Below are positions 21,711 through 34,220 of a DNA stretch of 64,000 bases, piece by piece. The notes beneath the pieces were generated by a model that was not told the origin of the DNA, ran no database searches, and worked only from the letters and a program-made list of their open reading frames with translations. How positions within the stretch are numbered: the first letter of the stretch is position 1; the number at the start of each line of letters is the position of its first letter. The position numbers and the translations under genes were made by a program. This stretch comes from Rhytidiadelphus loreus (lineage: Eukaryota; Streptophyta; Bryopsida; Hypnales; Hylocomiaceae). The stretch lies in the NCBI GenBank assembly GCA_947034895.1, contig OX344762.1:26268760-26332759 (forward strand), given 5' to 3'.

Positions 21711-23518
21711 AACAATACGTCTATCCTTAAGTTTGAAATGTCATCTCCTTCAATCAAACAACACTAAAAAAGATGTAGAACACTAGAACAAACAATGTTG
21801 ATTGACCCCTCTAATAATTTCATTTGTCTTTCAATTGATGATTGCAAGATGGAGGGAAACTATTGCTTAGAGTTGTTTTGCTAGTCCTAAATAGCTATCA
21901 AAAGCCAAATTTGACCAATTCTTAACGTAACAAAGTGCAACTGGGTAAGATCACACCTAAAGGTATCCAGAAGGGGTCAAACCTACTAGAATCTCCAATG
22001 TAACTTCTTTTTAGTTATTGTTTTTTTAATGCTAATCTATTAATTATAGGTAGTTTAGTCCTTTTTTACTAGCACTTCAAGTCATGTGAAGCCTAATATA
22101 TTTTATTCATCAAAAAATAAAAGATCCTTTATTATAGTTCCAATTGAAGTTCATATGTCAACTTAATATTAGGTTTTAATTGGTAGAAAAGGGGCTTAAT
22201 TTTTCATGAATAATAATGTGATTGAATCCCAAATCAGGGATTATATGGATTTAATCACATTATTTTTCCAAATTACTATATATAATCATACAATAGTATA
22301 AAAAATGACTCTTTTGCCACAATTTGAATACTTTTTCAATTTCTATAATATTCAGAAGCTAAAACATGTTTACATGTTTTACATGTTCTTATACAATCAT
22401 GTACTTTTTCAATATAAAAAATAATCCAAATGATGATTGTATTAGAACAAAAAAATGTATATATTATTTACTTAAAGGTCCCTATATATTCTATTTCTGG
22501 AATTGAGTTTCTAATTTTTTCTTAAAAAAAATAAAAATTATTTATCAAATATCAATCAAAAAATTAATAAATTACACCATTTTGTGTCCAAGATTTAATC
22601 ACTAAAAATTCTTCTTAATAGTTTTAGACTTAGGAAGTATAAAAAAATTGGATAAAAATATCCTTTTAAAGTGTTATATTATAATATAGACACTAATTTA
22701 GCCTTGCAATTGGTGATTTACATCCTTTTAAGGATTTTCCCTATGAAATTTGTTCTCCAACTTATTAAAGGAATGCATTGTTATATTATTTATCTATAAA
22801 TTTATTTTAAAAATGACAACATCAAAGTAATTCAGAGTTTTAGAAGTTTAGAAAAAGACTCTAGTCCTAGTCCTAGCAAAGTAATCCCAATAGAGTTCAA
22901 TAGTACCTGTTGAGTGTGGTTTGACCCAACAAGAAAATCATTTTGGAATGGAGGGAGTAATTTTTTTTCTTAAGTCCAACTAATGAAATGAAGCTTATTA
23001 AGTATAGTTTCTACTCTAATTGGAAAATTTAGAAAATTCAAAAATTTCAATATTTCATAGCAATATGAACTTTGGATGGTTTGTTGATTTTTTAATTTCA
23101 GAGTGATATGGTAATTTTGGTTTACACCATGATGTTATACACTATAATATATATCTATGGTGAACATTTTAATTTTTTTGAGTATATTCCACAATATATT
23201 CTATATTTGATATGAATTTTCTTCATTTTTTCATAAAAAATTCACAATAATTTCAAATTTTTCCCAAAAAATTTGAAAATTTTATAACTTGTAGTAAACA
23301 TATGATTTTATCTTTAAGAAATAAATTTAAAAAATTTCATTCATGTCTAGCTATACAATAGATATCAAACAAAATACAATAGATAGTGAAGCTTGAAATC
23401 AATGGTCTTTCAATGTAGGGGGGTCCTTTTGCTCCTTTCCAAAGCAGGAGCCTCCCATTGTTGCAACTTCCGAATCCACTAAGACTAAATTACATCATTG
23501 ATGGCACGCTGACCATTA
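21711..23518. other. AT-rich intergenic sequence, no gene seen
   Basis: No supported gene. Bases about 22960-23415 resemble the inner part of the element at 30337-31062, sharing a TTTCTACTC(T/C)AATTGG block and a following ACTTTGGATG block, so this is probably a decayed, end-less relative. Confidence 0.5.
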
Positions 23519-23732
23519 CACTATAAAAACCTTGTGTTTTAGGTGACGAGCCCTGATTTTTTGGAACAAATTTTTTTATATGTATGTTGACATCTATTTG
23601 TTCATATGTCAACAATAACATCCAATGAACAACATGAACAACATAAAAACAACAAGATGTTAACAAAGATGTCAAAAAAATCCATTCTAAAAAATCAGGG
23701 CTCGTCACCTAAAAGATGGATTTCTTCTGGTG
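23519..23732. mobile_element. CACTA foldback MITE, 214 bp
   Basis: The ends are CACTATAAAAACC and, inverted, CACCAGAAGAAATCC. Longer inverted homology runs through TTTTAGGTGACGAGCCCTGA. The 3-bp flanks are TTA on both sides. The TTTTAGGTGA segment is shared with the element at 35274-35490. Confidence 0.85.
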
Positions 23733-24863
23733 TTAATTGGCATTGTTGATCTTTAGACTTTTAGCTCAATTTTTCAACATAAAAAATTAGAGATTTGAAA
23801 TCAACAATGCAGAAATTTTGTGTTAAAAAGACTCATAGACAAAAATCTAGTTGAGCAAGGTACAAATACTTGTTTTCTTCACTTTAAATGCAAATATCTT
23901 GCAATCTACATGATCAAAGATTCTAAAATTTCTTCCGCATATTCTTACATCACTCTAGCATAGGATCTTTAGGTTAGATATGCAAAAAAAAATAACAATT
24001 TTTAAATTTTTTTCTCTTTGCAATAGAAATGACAATTTTGAGTGATTTTTGATGGAAAAAGGTCTTGAGACTTTAGGGGTTAAATTAAGATAAACCATTT
24101 TTTAATTCCGGTGCATGAGACTGTGCAATATTTGCAAGGGAGGAACTATAATAGTTTATTGGTATGATTATAGGGAGAAGTACTTGAAAAGTAGGCATAA
24201 TAAATTTTTGGCTTTTTGAAAACTAATTTTAACATTAGACTTGATCTTTTGAATTGCTTTTAGTTTGACAACAAGACAAAGCTACACCTAGAATGTAGTT
24301 TTTCCCTAATTACAAGAGAAAGCTACTAGCCTAAAATATAGTTTCTCCCTACTTACAAGTGACAGAGTTATAAAAGTAGTTTCTCCAATGGAAATATAAA
24401 TATCACATAGGTTGGCCAAAGCAATTTCAATTCTGGATAACTTGAAATTTGTTTTTTGATTCCTACTAAGTTAATCCTTTAACGCCCAAATAGGCCAAAA
24501 ATGACCTATGGTTTTTAATACAATACAATATACATGGGCCTTAATGGAATCCATTGTTCAACTTTTCTAATGACAATGATTGAACGATAAACTTATTGAT
24601 GTTTTTGCAATATGGTACAAGTTGGACAATTATGTATGTATGGCTTGCTAGCTCACTTATTCATTTGTAGTTGGGGGGCATTGAATCCTTTTCATTAATG
24701 CTAACACTATTGGGATGTCGGGCAAAAGCATAAAATTGTAAATACAAATAGAAATCAATTGGTGGAAATTTGTTATAGTCCCAAGCTTTCAATTTAACAC
24801 TTTATTGCTAGGCATATTATATTTAGTGTATTGTATCATAAATCGTAGGCCAATTCTCAAGTG
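23733..24863. other. Intergenic sequence with a TTAA-element end
   Basis: Bases about 23870-24083 match the right part of family 2 (TCTTGCAATCTAC block, then CTTTAGGGGTTAA), with no left end found. A TTAACGCCCAAATAGGCC end occurs at 24479. No gene was seen. Confidence 0.5.
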
Positions 24864-25517
24864 TTATTCCCTAAGTGTCCAAGACCTTTTTTGAGCTTCT
24901 AGGAATTTGCTCTAAATTGAGCAAAAAGCCAACATTTTGACAAGTTGTATCAATTTTTTTGAATTGTAACCATACAAATTCAAATGAGACATGTTAGAGA
25001 TTACTTAGGAAAAGAAAACACAACAATATCACTTATGAATTGAAGGATTATAATGTTTGATCATGAGGGTGTTAAAATTGTGAAAGTAATATGAAGTCTT
25101 TCAATCTTCTTTTCACATGCCAAATCTAAAAAGTTGGTCACCAAAAAGGTATGAGAATAAAGAGCCTAACATGCATAACCCCAATTAATCTATGGCTTCT
25201 CAAAATCTACTCTACAACTTTTTTAAATGAATTTCTAATGTGATTTTTTCTCCAAGATCTAATATATTTGAGGCTCATTTCCAAGAGCCCTTATCACTAC
25301 AGCAAGTCAAGATTGCAATGGACACCCTTGCACAAAATCTTGGATAGAAAAATCATAATCATTTATTTTCAAAATTAGATTTATGATGCTAAAACTAGAC
25401 TTCAAAAAGAATTTTTCAAAAATATAAACTACTAAAAATAGCAACTTTGTTAGGTTTTATTTAACCTCAAAGTATTGTCAATACCAAAATTTGGTGCCTC
25501 ACGCATTTAGGGGTTAA
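24864..25517. mobile_element. TTAA-bounded element, family 3, uninterrupted copy
   Basis: The right end is CATTTAGGGGTTAA. The left end has TTAT in place of TTAA (24864-24867), followed by TCCCTAAGTG. It is an inverted relative of 18614-19639 without the nested insertion. Confidence 0.65.
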
Positions 25518-25748
25518 AAGGTTATTGGATGTCCAAAAGACGGGAAGATCATTTTGCAGTGAGTGTTATCCACCCGTGGTAGGCTCTGATAAGTCGGGAG
25601 GCATGTTGCCAAGTCAGCCATTTCCTTCCAAGTCTTTGCACCACATGGCACCACGAGGCCTTCAGCCACCTCGACGAAACAGCTGCAACAGCTCCTCCGG
25701 CGATGGAAACTCAAGCACTCATTGGGATAAAAAATGGTTGCTCTATAC

Positions 25749-26044
25749 GTAAACCACTCCCGGGAAACACGCCGTTCAGTTCCCGGGAGGCTTCTCAACC
25801 GCAATCAGCCGTAATGCCCGGTTATGCGGGCAAATTTGCGTAATCGGGGATTACGGTTTCTTCATCCATCTTGGTTTTTTCATCCCAAGAATTTCATCTA
25901 TCTTCAAGTTTTCTGCTCGTGATTTACGTCGGGCAATGTCCCTCATAGTCGTGCATTTTGCGATGTAAAGCCCCTCCTCGTCGGGCTCCGCCCTCCTCGT
26001 CGGCCCTTTATATCGCAAAATGCCCTCCTACTTGGGCATTGCCC
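25749..26044 (+). repeat. Dispersed GC-rich hairpin repeat, copy 2
   Basis: It matches 14958-14657 read on the minus strand, block for block: GTAAACCAC, a palindromic CCCGGGAA...TTCCCGGG stem, CCGTAATGCCCGG, GCGTAATCGGGG and TTTTTTCATCCCAAG. It ends in a hairpin (about 25926-26044) with arms including GTGCATTTTGCGAT. The block 25525-25748 just upstream is also GC-rich but is not shared with copy 1. Confidence 0.72.
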
Positions 26045-26299
26045 TATACAATATTGTTAGGGATTACTTTCAAGGTTGTCGCAAGGGCTTAACAATCTAG
26101 TATTGTAGCAGTATTGAAACAATATTGAAAACTACAGAAATGAATGCAGTATTGTAACTTCACTAAACAAATACTAATAATTAGAGTAGTATACAGTAAT
26201 GCAACAAAAATGTAAACTTAATACTTCAATATTGTAAAAAACATGTTGTTTGAAAGAATATTAATAAGAAAATCAATTAATTAATTTTTTCGACAACTT

Positions 26300-26464
26300 T
26301 TTTCAGAAAACTTTGAACTTAGTAAAGTTGTGGAAGCAAGCTAAATTTTATTTCCAAAAATTTATTTGAGATTTTGAACCTCCAATCAAAAGTTATGGAC
26401 AAAATTCAAAGAGGATGTTTGAATATGTTCAAAACAATGTCCTTTTAAATCCCTATCTTAACCC
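26300..26464 (-). repeat. Dispersed repeat, inverted mate of 28405-28510
   Basis: TTTGAACCTCCAATCAAAAG and the adjoining AGCTAAATTTTATTTCCAAA block are inverted copies of sequence at about 28425-28485. Both lie next to TTAACCCTT/AAGGGTTAA words, so they are probably remnants of another TTAA-bounded element. The open frame at 26518-26757 just downstream begins with ATG but resembles nothing I recognise. Confidence 0.55.
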
Positions 26465-26792
26465 TTAAAAGAGGTTTGAGCCAGCATTGACCTACGTTTG
26501 TTGTATTTGGGGATTTAATGAGTGAAGATGGAGGTATTTCAGAATTATGGGTTGGACAATATTTGAGTATGGACTCAAAGGATTTTACAAGATTTTTTGG
26601 GAATTATTTTGAGTTGTTCTATAGATGTTGTGCTTGTGCAAGTGGTGCATTATATGTATTCCAGCATGAAGGCCTTCACTTGTTGTATTTTGTACTCATG
26701 CAAAGGTGTCAAACACCACATTCCTTCATTGTATTCCTTGACTCCCTGAGGCGGTGAATGTATCTAGGATCTTTTGAGTTGACATTGCAAAT

Positions 26793-27767
26793 TTAACTCC
26801 TAACTGCCCAAGGGGCCCAAAAGTGTCCTCACAAAGTTTCAAGTCCAATTCAAAGTATTGCAACTTTTGCATCCGATGTCCAAATTAAATAAAATTTGTT
26901 GAAAAACATGCACCTTCTCTTTTAGTTTGTTTGGTAAAACTTTCAGATCAATCCAAGAGGTAATGATTTTTTGGAAGCCAATCGAAGTTCAGAGGTTTAA
27001 TTTGATTCACCAAAGTGCAATTCATGGGTGTAACTTTGGGGGCTTGTGTCTCCTTCATCCAATGTTCGATTTCAATAAAATTTGTTGGATTATATTACCG
27101 TTGAAGTCTAGTTATTGTGGTAAAATTTTCATGTCAATCCAAGTTGTTTTGAATGTTTGGGAGCAATTCAAAATTCAAAATCCCGCCATTCTTGGACTAC
27201 AATGAACTTTGGCGGCTTGTATCTTCCTCATATAGTGTCCGTTTTCAATAAACATTATTGGGAAAGTTGTGCATACTACTCTGGTTTGTGTGGCTAAAAT
27301 TTCATATCAATCCAAGAAGTTATGAATGACTGAGAAGCATTTTAGTAGAAGGAGGTTCAGCCTTGTCTGTGTTTTCTGCAACTTTTCTTGCCTATTTTTT
27401 GACATTTGCAAGCTATTTTGCAAACACATTGAGTCGATTGAATGATATTTTTTCACCAATGTATTTGTATGCTGGTTTTGAAGCACTTTATTGTTTAAAG
27501 TTTTTCATTTGATTAGGTTTGGAAATCAAATTTTGCCTCTAAATGTGTTTTCAGGAAAATTTCAGCATTCTTTTTCAACACTAAAACATTATAATCTCGC
27601 AATCTATGCGGTCAAATGACTTCAAATTTGATAGACATCATTTACAACATGTACACTACAAAATTGTATGGTTAAGATCTCTATAGCTTAGTGACATTTA
27701 GATCTATATCACTTCAAAAGCAATGATGTTTTTGAACCCAAAACGGCCTTGGGTAGTGAGGGGTTAA
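26793..27767. mobile_element. TTAA-bounded element, family 1, uninterrupted direct copy
   Basis: The ends are TTAACTCCTAACTGCCCAAG and, inverted, TTAACCCCTCACTACCCAAG, 975 bp in all. It aligns in the same orientation with 1575-4438 and has both nested insertion sites unoccupied, making it the key reference copy. No transposase frame. Confidence 0.82.
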
Positions 27768-29274
27768 TTTTCATGGATTTGAGTTGGTGAATTTGGGCGT
27801 AGATTTGGAATTATGGTTTGGGGTTGAAGGATTTTAGTATGCATTGGGAGTCTATGATGTGCTCCATTCGTTGTTAGGGATGGGACAATTCAGCAATGGT
27901 TGGGATTTTCTTACCTACAGTTGATTAGGGATGTGTTCACTATGTTGGTTTGGGAATTTGAAGAACTGTAGTGTCCAATTTTTTTTTTTGAATTTTTGAA
28001 TATTTGAATTTTTGAAATTTTAAAATGAAAAAAGGAGTTGCAAAATTTAAATTAAATTAAATTTTAAAATAAATAAATAAATGACTTGGCAATCGTTTTG
28101 CCATTGTAGGCAGCAGTTGCAGGCTGTTGCGGGGTTATTCCCAACAGTCTCTTTATCCTCATTGTGTCTTGTACACTTCATAAATATACTAATGAAGCTC
28201 TTTGCAATTGGGGATTTTTCAGAAATTAATGGCATTGAGAAACATGTCCTTACAACACTAGTATGTTGCACAATCTACCAACTCGTACTTGCAAAAATCA
28301 TGGCTCAAAAAGCCATTTCCTTCTAGTAGGAAACTCATTTTGTACATGGTGGCCCTTCTAAACACCACTCAAACTACACTGGTATAGAAAATCCCAACGT
28401 TCTTTAAGGGTTAATTTTGCCCATAACTTTTGATTGGAGGCTCAAAATATCAAACGGATTTTTGGAGATGGAATTTAGCTTGACTTTACAACTTTTCTTA
28501 GATCAAATTTTTTTGAAAAGAATTATTTTACTATGCCAAAATGGCCGCCCAAGTTTGCTGAGTTTGAAGAACACCAAATTGTGAATAATTTAGTTCAATA
28601 ATTTAGAGAAATATGGAATCTCAAAATTATAATTAGGTTTGGCAAATCAATTAAACCATCATGCTCAAATGTCTAGAAGTAATCACAATACAAGGATAAA
28701 ATAAAATTACAATTTAGAAATATCTATTTAATAAAATTTGGGAAGGCAACACCTTGACATCTCGCTTGACATTGATTTCTCTCTAGTGTAAAATCTTTTA
28801 GGTAATGTGAATTTTTCCACAAAGTGGAATGAGCACATTGATGTTTCTTAAATGTTTCTACAATAAAGTTTGAAAAATTCATCATCAATATTTTTCAATC
28901 AATTATTATGTAATACAATGAAAAGCTTACAAAATAATTTATCAAAAACAAAAATTTTGTTTTTAGAAATTGAAATTTGGTGTGTTGATCACGACTGCAT
29001 AAAATAATAAATTTAGTAGGATAGTTTGATAGTATATTTTTTAAATGATAGCATATTCTTTGATTATGTCACCCAACAATCTTTGTAAGGAGTCAAAAAG
29101 GCAAATGGTGGTGAAGAAAATGAATAACTAAAGGTTGAGATTTGGGCAATTGCAATCTTAAGATTTTAAGGTTTCCACAAGATTTTTGAAATTATACTAA
29201 TAAATGTATCATATGATAATTGGTCTTATTCTAAATTCTAAATTGTTCTTCATCAGATCCTTAACACCTAAACT
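27768..29274. other. Intergenic sequence, no gene seen
   Basis: The frame at 28081-28326 has no recognised domain. Bases 28405-28510 are the inverted mate of the block at 26300-26464. The remainder is AT-rich. Confidence 0.5.
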
Positions 29275-29846
29275 CGAGGGAGTCACTTAGAGTGTCCATT
29301 AGAAACCAAGTGCGAACAAAACTTTGGATCCCCTATATACTTTGTGAATTTTAAATAGAAATAAATAAATAAAATATGAATAAATTTTCCTACTTTGAAA
29401 GTTTATATTTTGAATTATTGATATTTTTATTTGTTGATAATAATTAGTTACAAATTTTTGAAATAAAAAGATACAGTGTAGAACTGAAAAATAACTTTTA
29501 CACCCCTATATTATATAAGAAAAAAATGTCTAAAAAATGAACCAAAATATTCTAAAAATAAACCTCTATTGAAATCTCATTTTGAATTGAATACTGATTT
29601 AATGGTCATCTAAATGTGTTCTCTATAATTATTTGAGTTGAAAAAACTTGTAAAAAACATGTCATTTTAGTTCATTTTCGACCTCTTCTAGAAATCATTT
29701 CATAATTGATTTGAATTGGAAATATTGGCAATAAAAACCTATAGTCATTATTAAGCAATACTCTAAATTTTAGGTTGAAATTATAATTTATTAGAAACCA
29801 CTTGTTTGCACGTAGTTTATTGTAGTAGAACTAAGTACACCCCTCG
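29275..29846. mobile_element. hAT-like MITE, diverged relative of 3752-4334
   Basis: The internal order matches the 3752-4334 element: GAATTATTGATATTTTT, a TAATTAGTTACAAATTTTTG block, an AAAAGATACAGTGTA block and CCTATATTATATAAG. The ends CGAGGGAGTCACTTAG and, inverted, CGAGGGGTGTACTTAG form the terminal repeat. It sits in a TTAACACCTAAA...CCTAAATGC context, so an imperfect duplication around CCTAAA is likely. Confidence 0.72.
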
Positions 29847-30336
29847 AAAACCTAAATGCTCAAGGCCTTTTGGATTTTTCTTGAAATTTGCTCTATATTG
29901 AACAAAAACAAAACATTTTGATAAATTTCATTGATATTTTTTGAATTGTAACCATACAAATTCAAAATAGACATGTTAGAGATTACATTGGAAAAAAACA
30001 CACAACAATACCACTTATAGATTGAAAGATTATAATATTTGATAGAATATTTTAAAAATAGAATTAGATTCCAAAAGATTCCAAAAAGATTCCAAGAAAG
30101 ATTCTATATTTTCCTAAAATTCTGTTGATTTCGTCATTGCACTACTCAAATCAATAGAAACTTAAGTAGGCACCATTGTGTTGATTTTCACAAAAAGTTC
30201 AAAAATAAGTGAAATTGGTCATTCCAATGTCCAAACAACATGAATCATTTGATTATCTATTATTTTGGTTATAGTTTTCTAGTAGTCAATTGGCATGAAC
30301 TCCTTCATCGAGTGATTCTTCCTCATAAATGAATCT

Positions 30337-31062
30337 TTAACCCATAAACGCCGGGGACGCCATTTCCTGGCGTTTGGATGACTGTGCGGTGGTGAACAAG
30401 GAGAGTGAAAGCATTTTTTCATCCATTTTTTGCTTCTTGACCTTTCACAGAGGATTATGAAGAGTACCTCAGTGAGTTTGTAATTTTGCTAGTGTTTGTA
30501 TTCACGTGAATCAGAAGTTAGTAAAAAAAATGGATAACAAAATATGCTATGTTTAGTGTATTTTGAGAAGTTATTGCTCCTTGCTTTACATCTAAAAATT
30601 TTCTACAAAAATGATAGTTTTTGAATTTTAGACCAACTATTGAAATGAAGGTCATGTATTCTAGTTTCTACTCCAATTGGAATTTTGAAAAAAATTGTAA
30701 TACTGAATATTTTATTGCAACTTGAACTTTGGATGTATTTTCAATGCCTATTGCATTCTAATTATAGAATGATACGGGATTTGAGTTTCCACCATGATGT
30801 TTGTCACTATAATGTACACCTATGGTGAAATTTTCAGATTTTTTAAAATAATTTTCTATTTGATATGATTTTTCTTCACTTTTTCTTCAGAAATTCTCAA
30901 AAAAATCTAAATTTTTTGTGAAGTAAAGAAAATATGTAATTTCATCTCTAAAAAATATACATAAATTTTTTCATGCATATCTAATTTAAAAATGGCAACA
31001 AACTAAGTGATGGGCAATGAGGCCTAAAATCAATGGTTATAGGTCCGTTCTTTAAGGTTTAA
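30337..31062. mobile_element. TTAA-bounded element, family 4
   Basis: It opens TTAACCCATAAACGCCGGGG and closes CGTTCTTTAAGGTTTAA, so the ends are only weakly inverted (TTAA, CC, TAAA). The interior resembles about 22960-23415. No coding frame. Confidence 0.5.
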
Positions 31063-31189
31063 TAATGAAACACTTTGGAGTCTCCGAGCTAGTCTCGAAT
31101 GCACTTGCTTCTATAATGACTATTGATAGTTACCTGAGCAATTTTAAAACAATTTTAAAACAAAAAGAAATTCCTATCTATTACAAATT

Positions 31190-34100
31190 GTTTTATCCAG
31201 CTCCATTAACAGACTTTTTGCCTAGGAACATCAATTGTTCATACTCATTTGTGAGCAAACCACCATAGACAAAATTTGGGGTCAAGAGTTGCAAAAAATA
31301 AGATAAACATAAGCATTTCAACATATGACTATAAAAAGTTGTTTAACTAGCTCAATTGACATATTTTACTATCAATTGCTCATACTCATTTGTGAGCAAA
31401 CCATCATAGCCCAAATTTGGGGTCAAGAGTTGCAAAAAATAAAACAAACAAAAGCGTTTCAACATATGACTATCAAAATTTGTTTAACTAGCTCAATTGA
31501 CATACTTTTGCTTAGAGCATCTCCACGAGTCTGTGGTATAAGGGACACGGTAGATCGTCTGTAGCGTGCATTAGACCTGACAAAGGAGCCGGTGCTTTAC
31601 TGCGATCCCACCAGTTACACGAAAAAATCCCAACTCCTAAGTTTGGAGTTATTGCAAATTGTGACCAATCCACGGAATTTTGGGCTTAGTATCTCTGTCA
31701 TTCAATATCTTTGTGACCAAGTCTGTAGCTCCCCAACGAGCTGGCTTACTATTGGGTATTAGCAACAAATCAATGCAAACTTATCCCCACTAAAAGCTCA
31801 ACTGGCCTCGATGCGTGCACTCCTCCATTGAAAAGAGGTTCCAATTTATTTTTCTTATATCAGCACAAGGGATGCACAAGTCACGGCAGTTTGAGGAGTC
31901 ATGATTGAAATTTGATGGCCTCGGCGTTGACAAAACCAAAAGGTTGCAACTGGTAGGTCAGATAAAACCAACCGGGCAAGCCAAAAAAAATTCCAAGGAG
32001 TATAGCGTGCCCTAGTAGAGATGCTCTTATCAACTATCAATTGTTCATACTCATTTGTGAGCAAACCGTCAAAGTCCAAATTTGGGGTCAAAAGTTGCAA
32101 AAAGGAAGATAAATAAAAGCATTTGAACATATGACTATCAAAGTTGTTTAACTAGTCCAAATGACATATTTTTTGCCTATGAACTATCAATTGTTCATAT
32201 TCATTTGTGAGCAAACCGTCAAAGCCCAAATTTGGGGTCAAGAATTGCAAAAAGTAAAATAAACAAAAGCGTTTCAACATATGACTATCAAAAGTTGTTT
32301 AACTAGCTCAATTGACATACTTTTTGCTTATGAACCATCAATTGTTCATACTCATTTGTGAGCAAACCATCAAAAGTCCAAATTTTGGGTCAAAAGTTGC
32401 AAAAAATAAAACAAACAAAAACATTTCAACATATGACTATCAAAAGTTGTTTAACTAGTCCAAATGACATACTTTTTGTTTATGAACTATAAATTGTTCA
32501 TACTCATTTGTGAGCAAACCGTCAAAGCCCAAATTTGGGATCAAGAGTTGCAAAAAGGAAGATAAATAAAAGCATTTGAACATATGACTATCAAAAGTTG
32601 TTTAACTAGTCCAAATGACATACTTTTTGTTTATGAACTATAAATTGTTCATACTCATTTGTGAGCAAACCGTCAAAGCCCAAATTTGGGATCAAGAGTT
32701 GCAAAAAGGAAGATAAATAAAAGCATTTGAACATATGACTATCAAAAGTTGTTTAACTAGTCCAAATGACATACTTTTTGTTTATGAACTATAAATTGTT
32801 CATACTCATTTGTGAGCAAACCGTCAAAGCCCAAATTTGGGATCAAGAGTTGCAAAAAGGAAGATAAATAAAAGCATTTGAACATATGACTATCAAAAGT
32901 TGTTTAACTAGCCCAATTGACATACTTTTTGCTTATAAACTATCAATTGTTCATACTCATTTGTGAGCAAACTGTCAAAAGTTCAAATTTTGGGTCAGAA
33001 GTTGCAAAAAATAAAACAAACAAAAAAGTTTCAACATATGACTATCAAAAGTTGTTTAACTAGTCCAAATGACATACTTTTTGTTTATGAACTATCAATT
33101 GTTCATATTCATTTGTGAGCAAACCATCAAAGCCCAAATTTGGGATTACGAAATGCAAAAAGGAAGATAAATAAAAGCATTTGAATATATGACTATCAAA
33201 AGTTGTTTAACTAGCTCAATTGACATACTTTTTGCTTATGAACTACCAATTGTTCATATTCATTTGTGAGCAAACTGTCAAAAGTCCAAATTTGGATTCA
33301 AGAGTTGCAAAAAAAAAAAAAAAAGTTTCAACATATGACTATCAAAAGTTGTTTAACTAGTCCAAATGACATACTTTTTGCTTATGAACTATCAATTGTT
33401 CATACTCATTTGTGAGCAAACCGTCAAAGCCCAAATTTGGGGTCAAGAGTTGCAAGAAAATAAGATAAACAAAAGCGTTTGAACTTATGACTATCAAAAG
33501 TTGTTTAACTAGCTCAATTGACATACTTTTTGCTTATGAACTATCAATTGTTCATACTCATTTGTGATCAAACCGTCAAAGCCCAAATTTGGGGTCAAGA
33601 GTTGCAAAAAAGAAGATAAACAAAAGCATTTGAACATATGACTATCAAAAGTTGTTTAACTAGCCCAATTGACATACTTTTTGCTTATGAACTATGAATT
33701 GTTCATTTGTTCATACTCATTTGTGAGCAAACTGTCAAAAGTCCAAATTTGGGTTTAAAAGTTGCAAAAAATAAAATAAACAAAAGCATTTCAACATATG
33801 ACTATTACAAGTTGTTTAACTAGCCCAATTGACATACTTTTTGCTTATGAACTATCAATTGTTCATACTTATTTGTGAGCAAATCATCATAGCCCAAATT
33901 TGAGGTCAAGAGTTGCAAAAAATAAAACAAACAAAAGCGTATCAACATATGACTATCAAAAGTTGTTTAACTAGCTCAATTGACATACTTTTGCCTTTGA
34001 ACTATCAATTGTTTATACTTGTTTGTAAGCAAACCTCCAAACTACCATAGACAAAATTTGGGTTCAAGAGTTGCAACGAATAAAACAAACAAAAGCATTT

Positions 34101-34220
34101 CAAACAACATACTTGTTTGTGAGCAAACCGCCATAGTCCAAATTTCAAGTCAAGAGTTGCAAATAATAAAATAAACAAAAACAATTCACCATATGACTAT
34201 TAAAAGTTGTTTTAAGTATT
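31190..34220. repeat. Tandem array, about 17 units of about 151 bp
   Basis: The marker TTGTTCATAC recurs at about 31235, 31376, 32041, 32191, 32342, 32494, 32645, 32796, 32947, 33099, 33250, 33396, 33548, 33709, 33859 and 34009. The spacing is close to 151 bp once the 515-bp interruption at 31512 is discounted. Units carry GTGAGCAAACC, CCCAAATTTGGGG and ACTATCAAAAGTTGTTTAAC. Three successive units (from 32494, 32645 and 32796) look identical, which indicates recent unequal exchange. Units differ at a diagnostic site (TAGCTCAATTG or TAGTCCAAATG). Edge units are degenerate. The units are contiguous, so this is a satellite-type array and not CRISPR. Confidence 0.95.
31515..32026. mobile_element. 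Tourist-like (PIF/Harbinger) MITE, 512 bp, inside the tandem array
   Basis: The ends are GAGCATCTCCACGAG and, inverted, GAGCATCTCTACTAG, flanked by TTA on both sides (31512-31514 and 32027-32029). Removing it with one TTA restores a normal 151-bp unit junction (TTTTGCTTA joined to TCAACTATCAATTG). It is GC-richer than the array. The TTA duplication and terminal sequence fit PIF/Harbinger. No transposase. Confidence 0.9.

Noticed and set aside
26518..26757. 79-codon ATG-started frame
   Set aside because: No recognised domain and no flanking exon; it lies among repeat remnants.
31190..34220. Possible CRISPR array
   Set aside because: The units are contiguous and similar over their whole 151-bp length with no distinct spacers, and the surrounding genome is eukaryotic.
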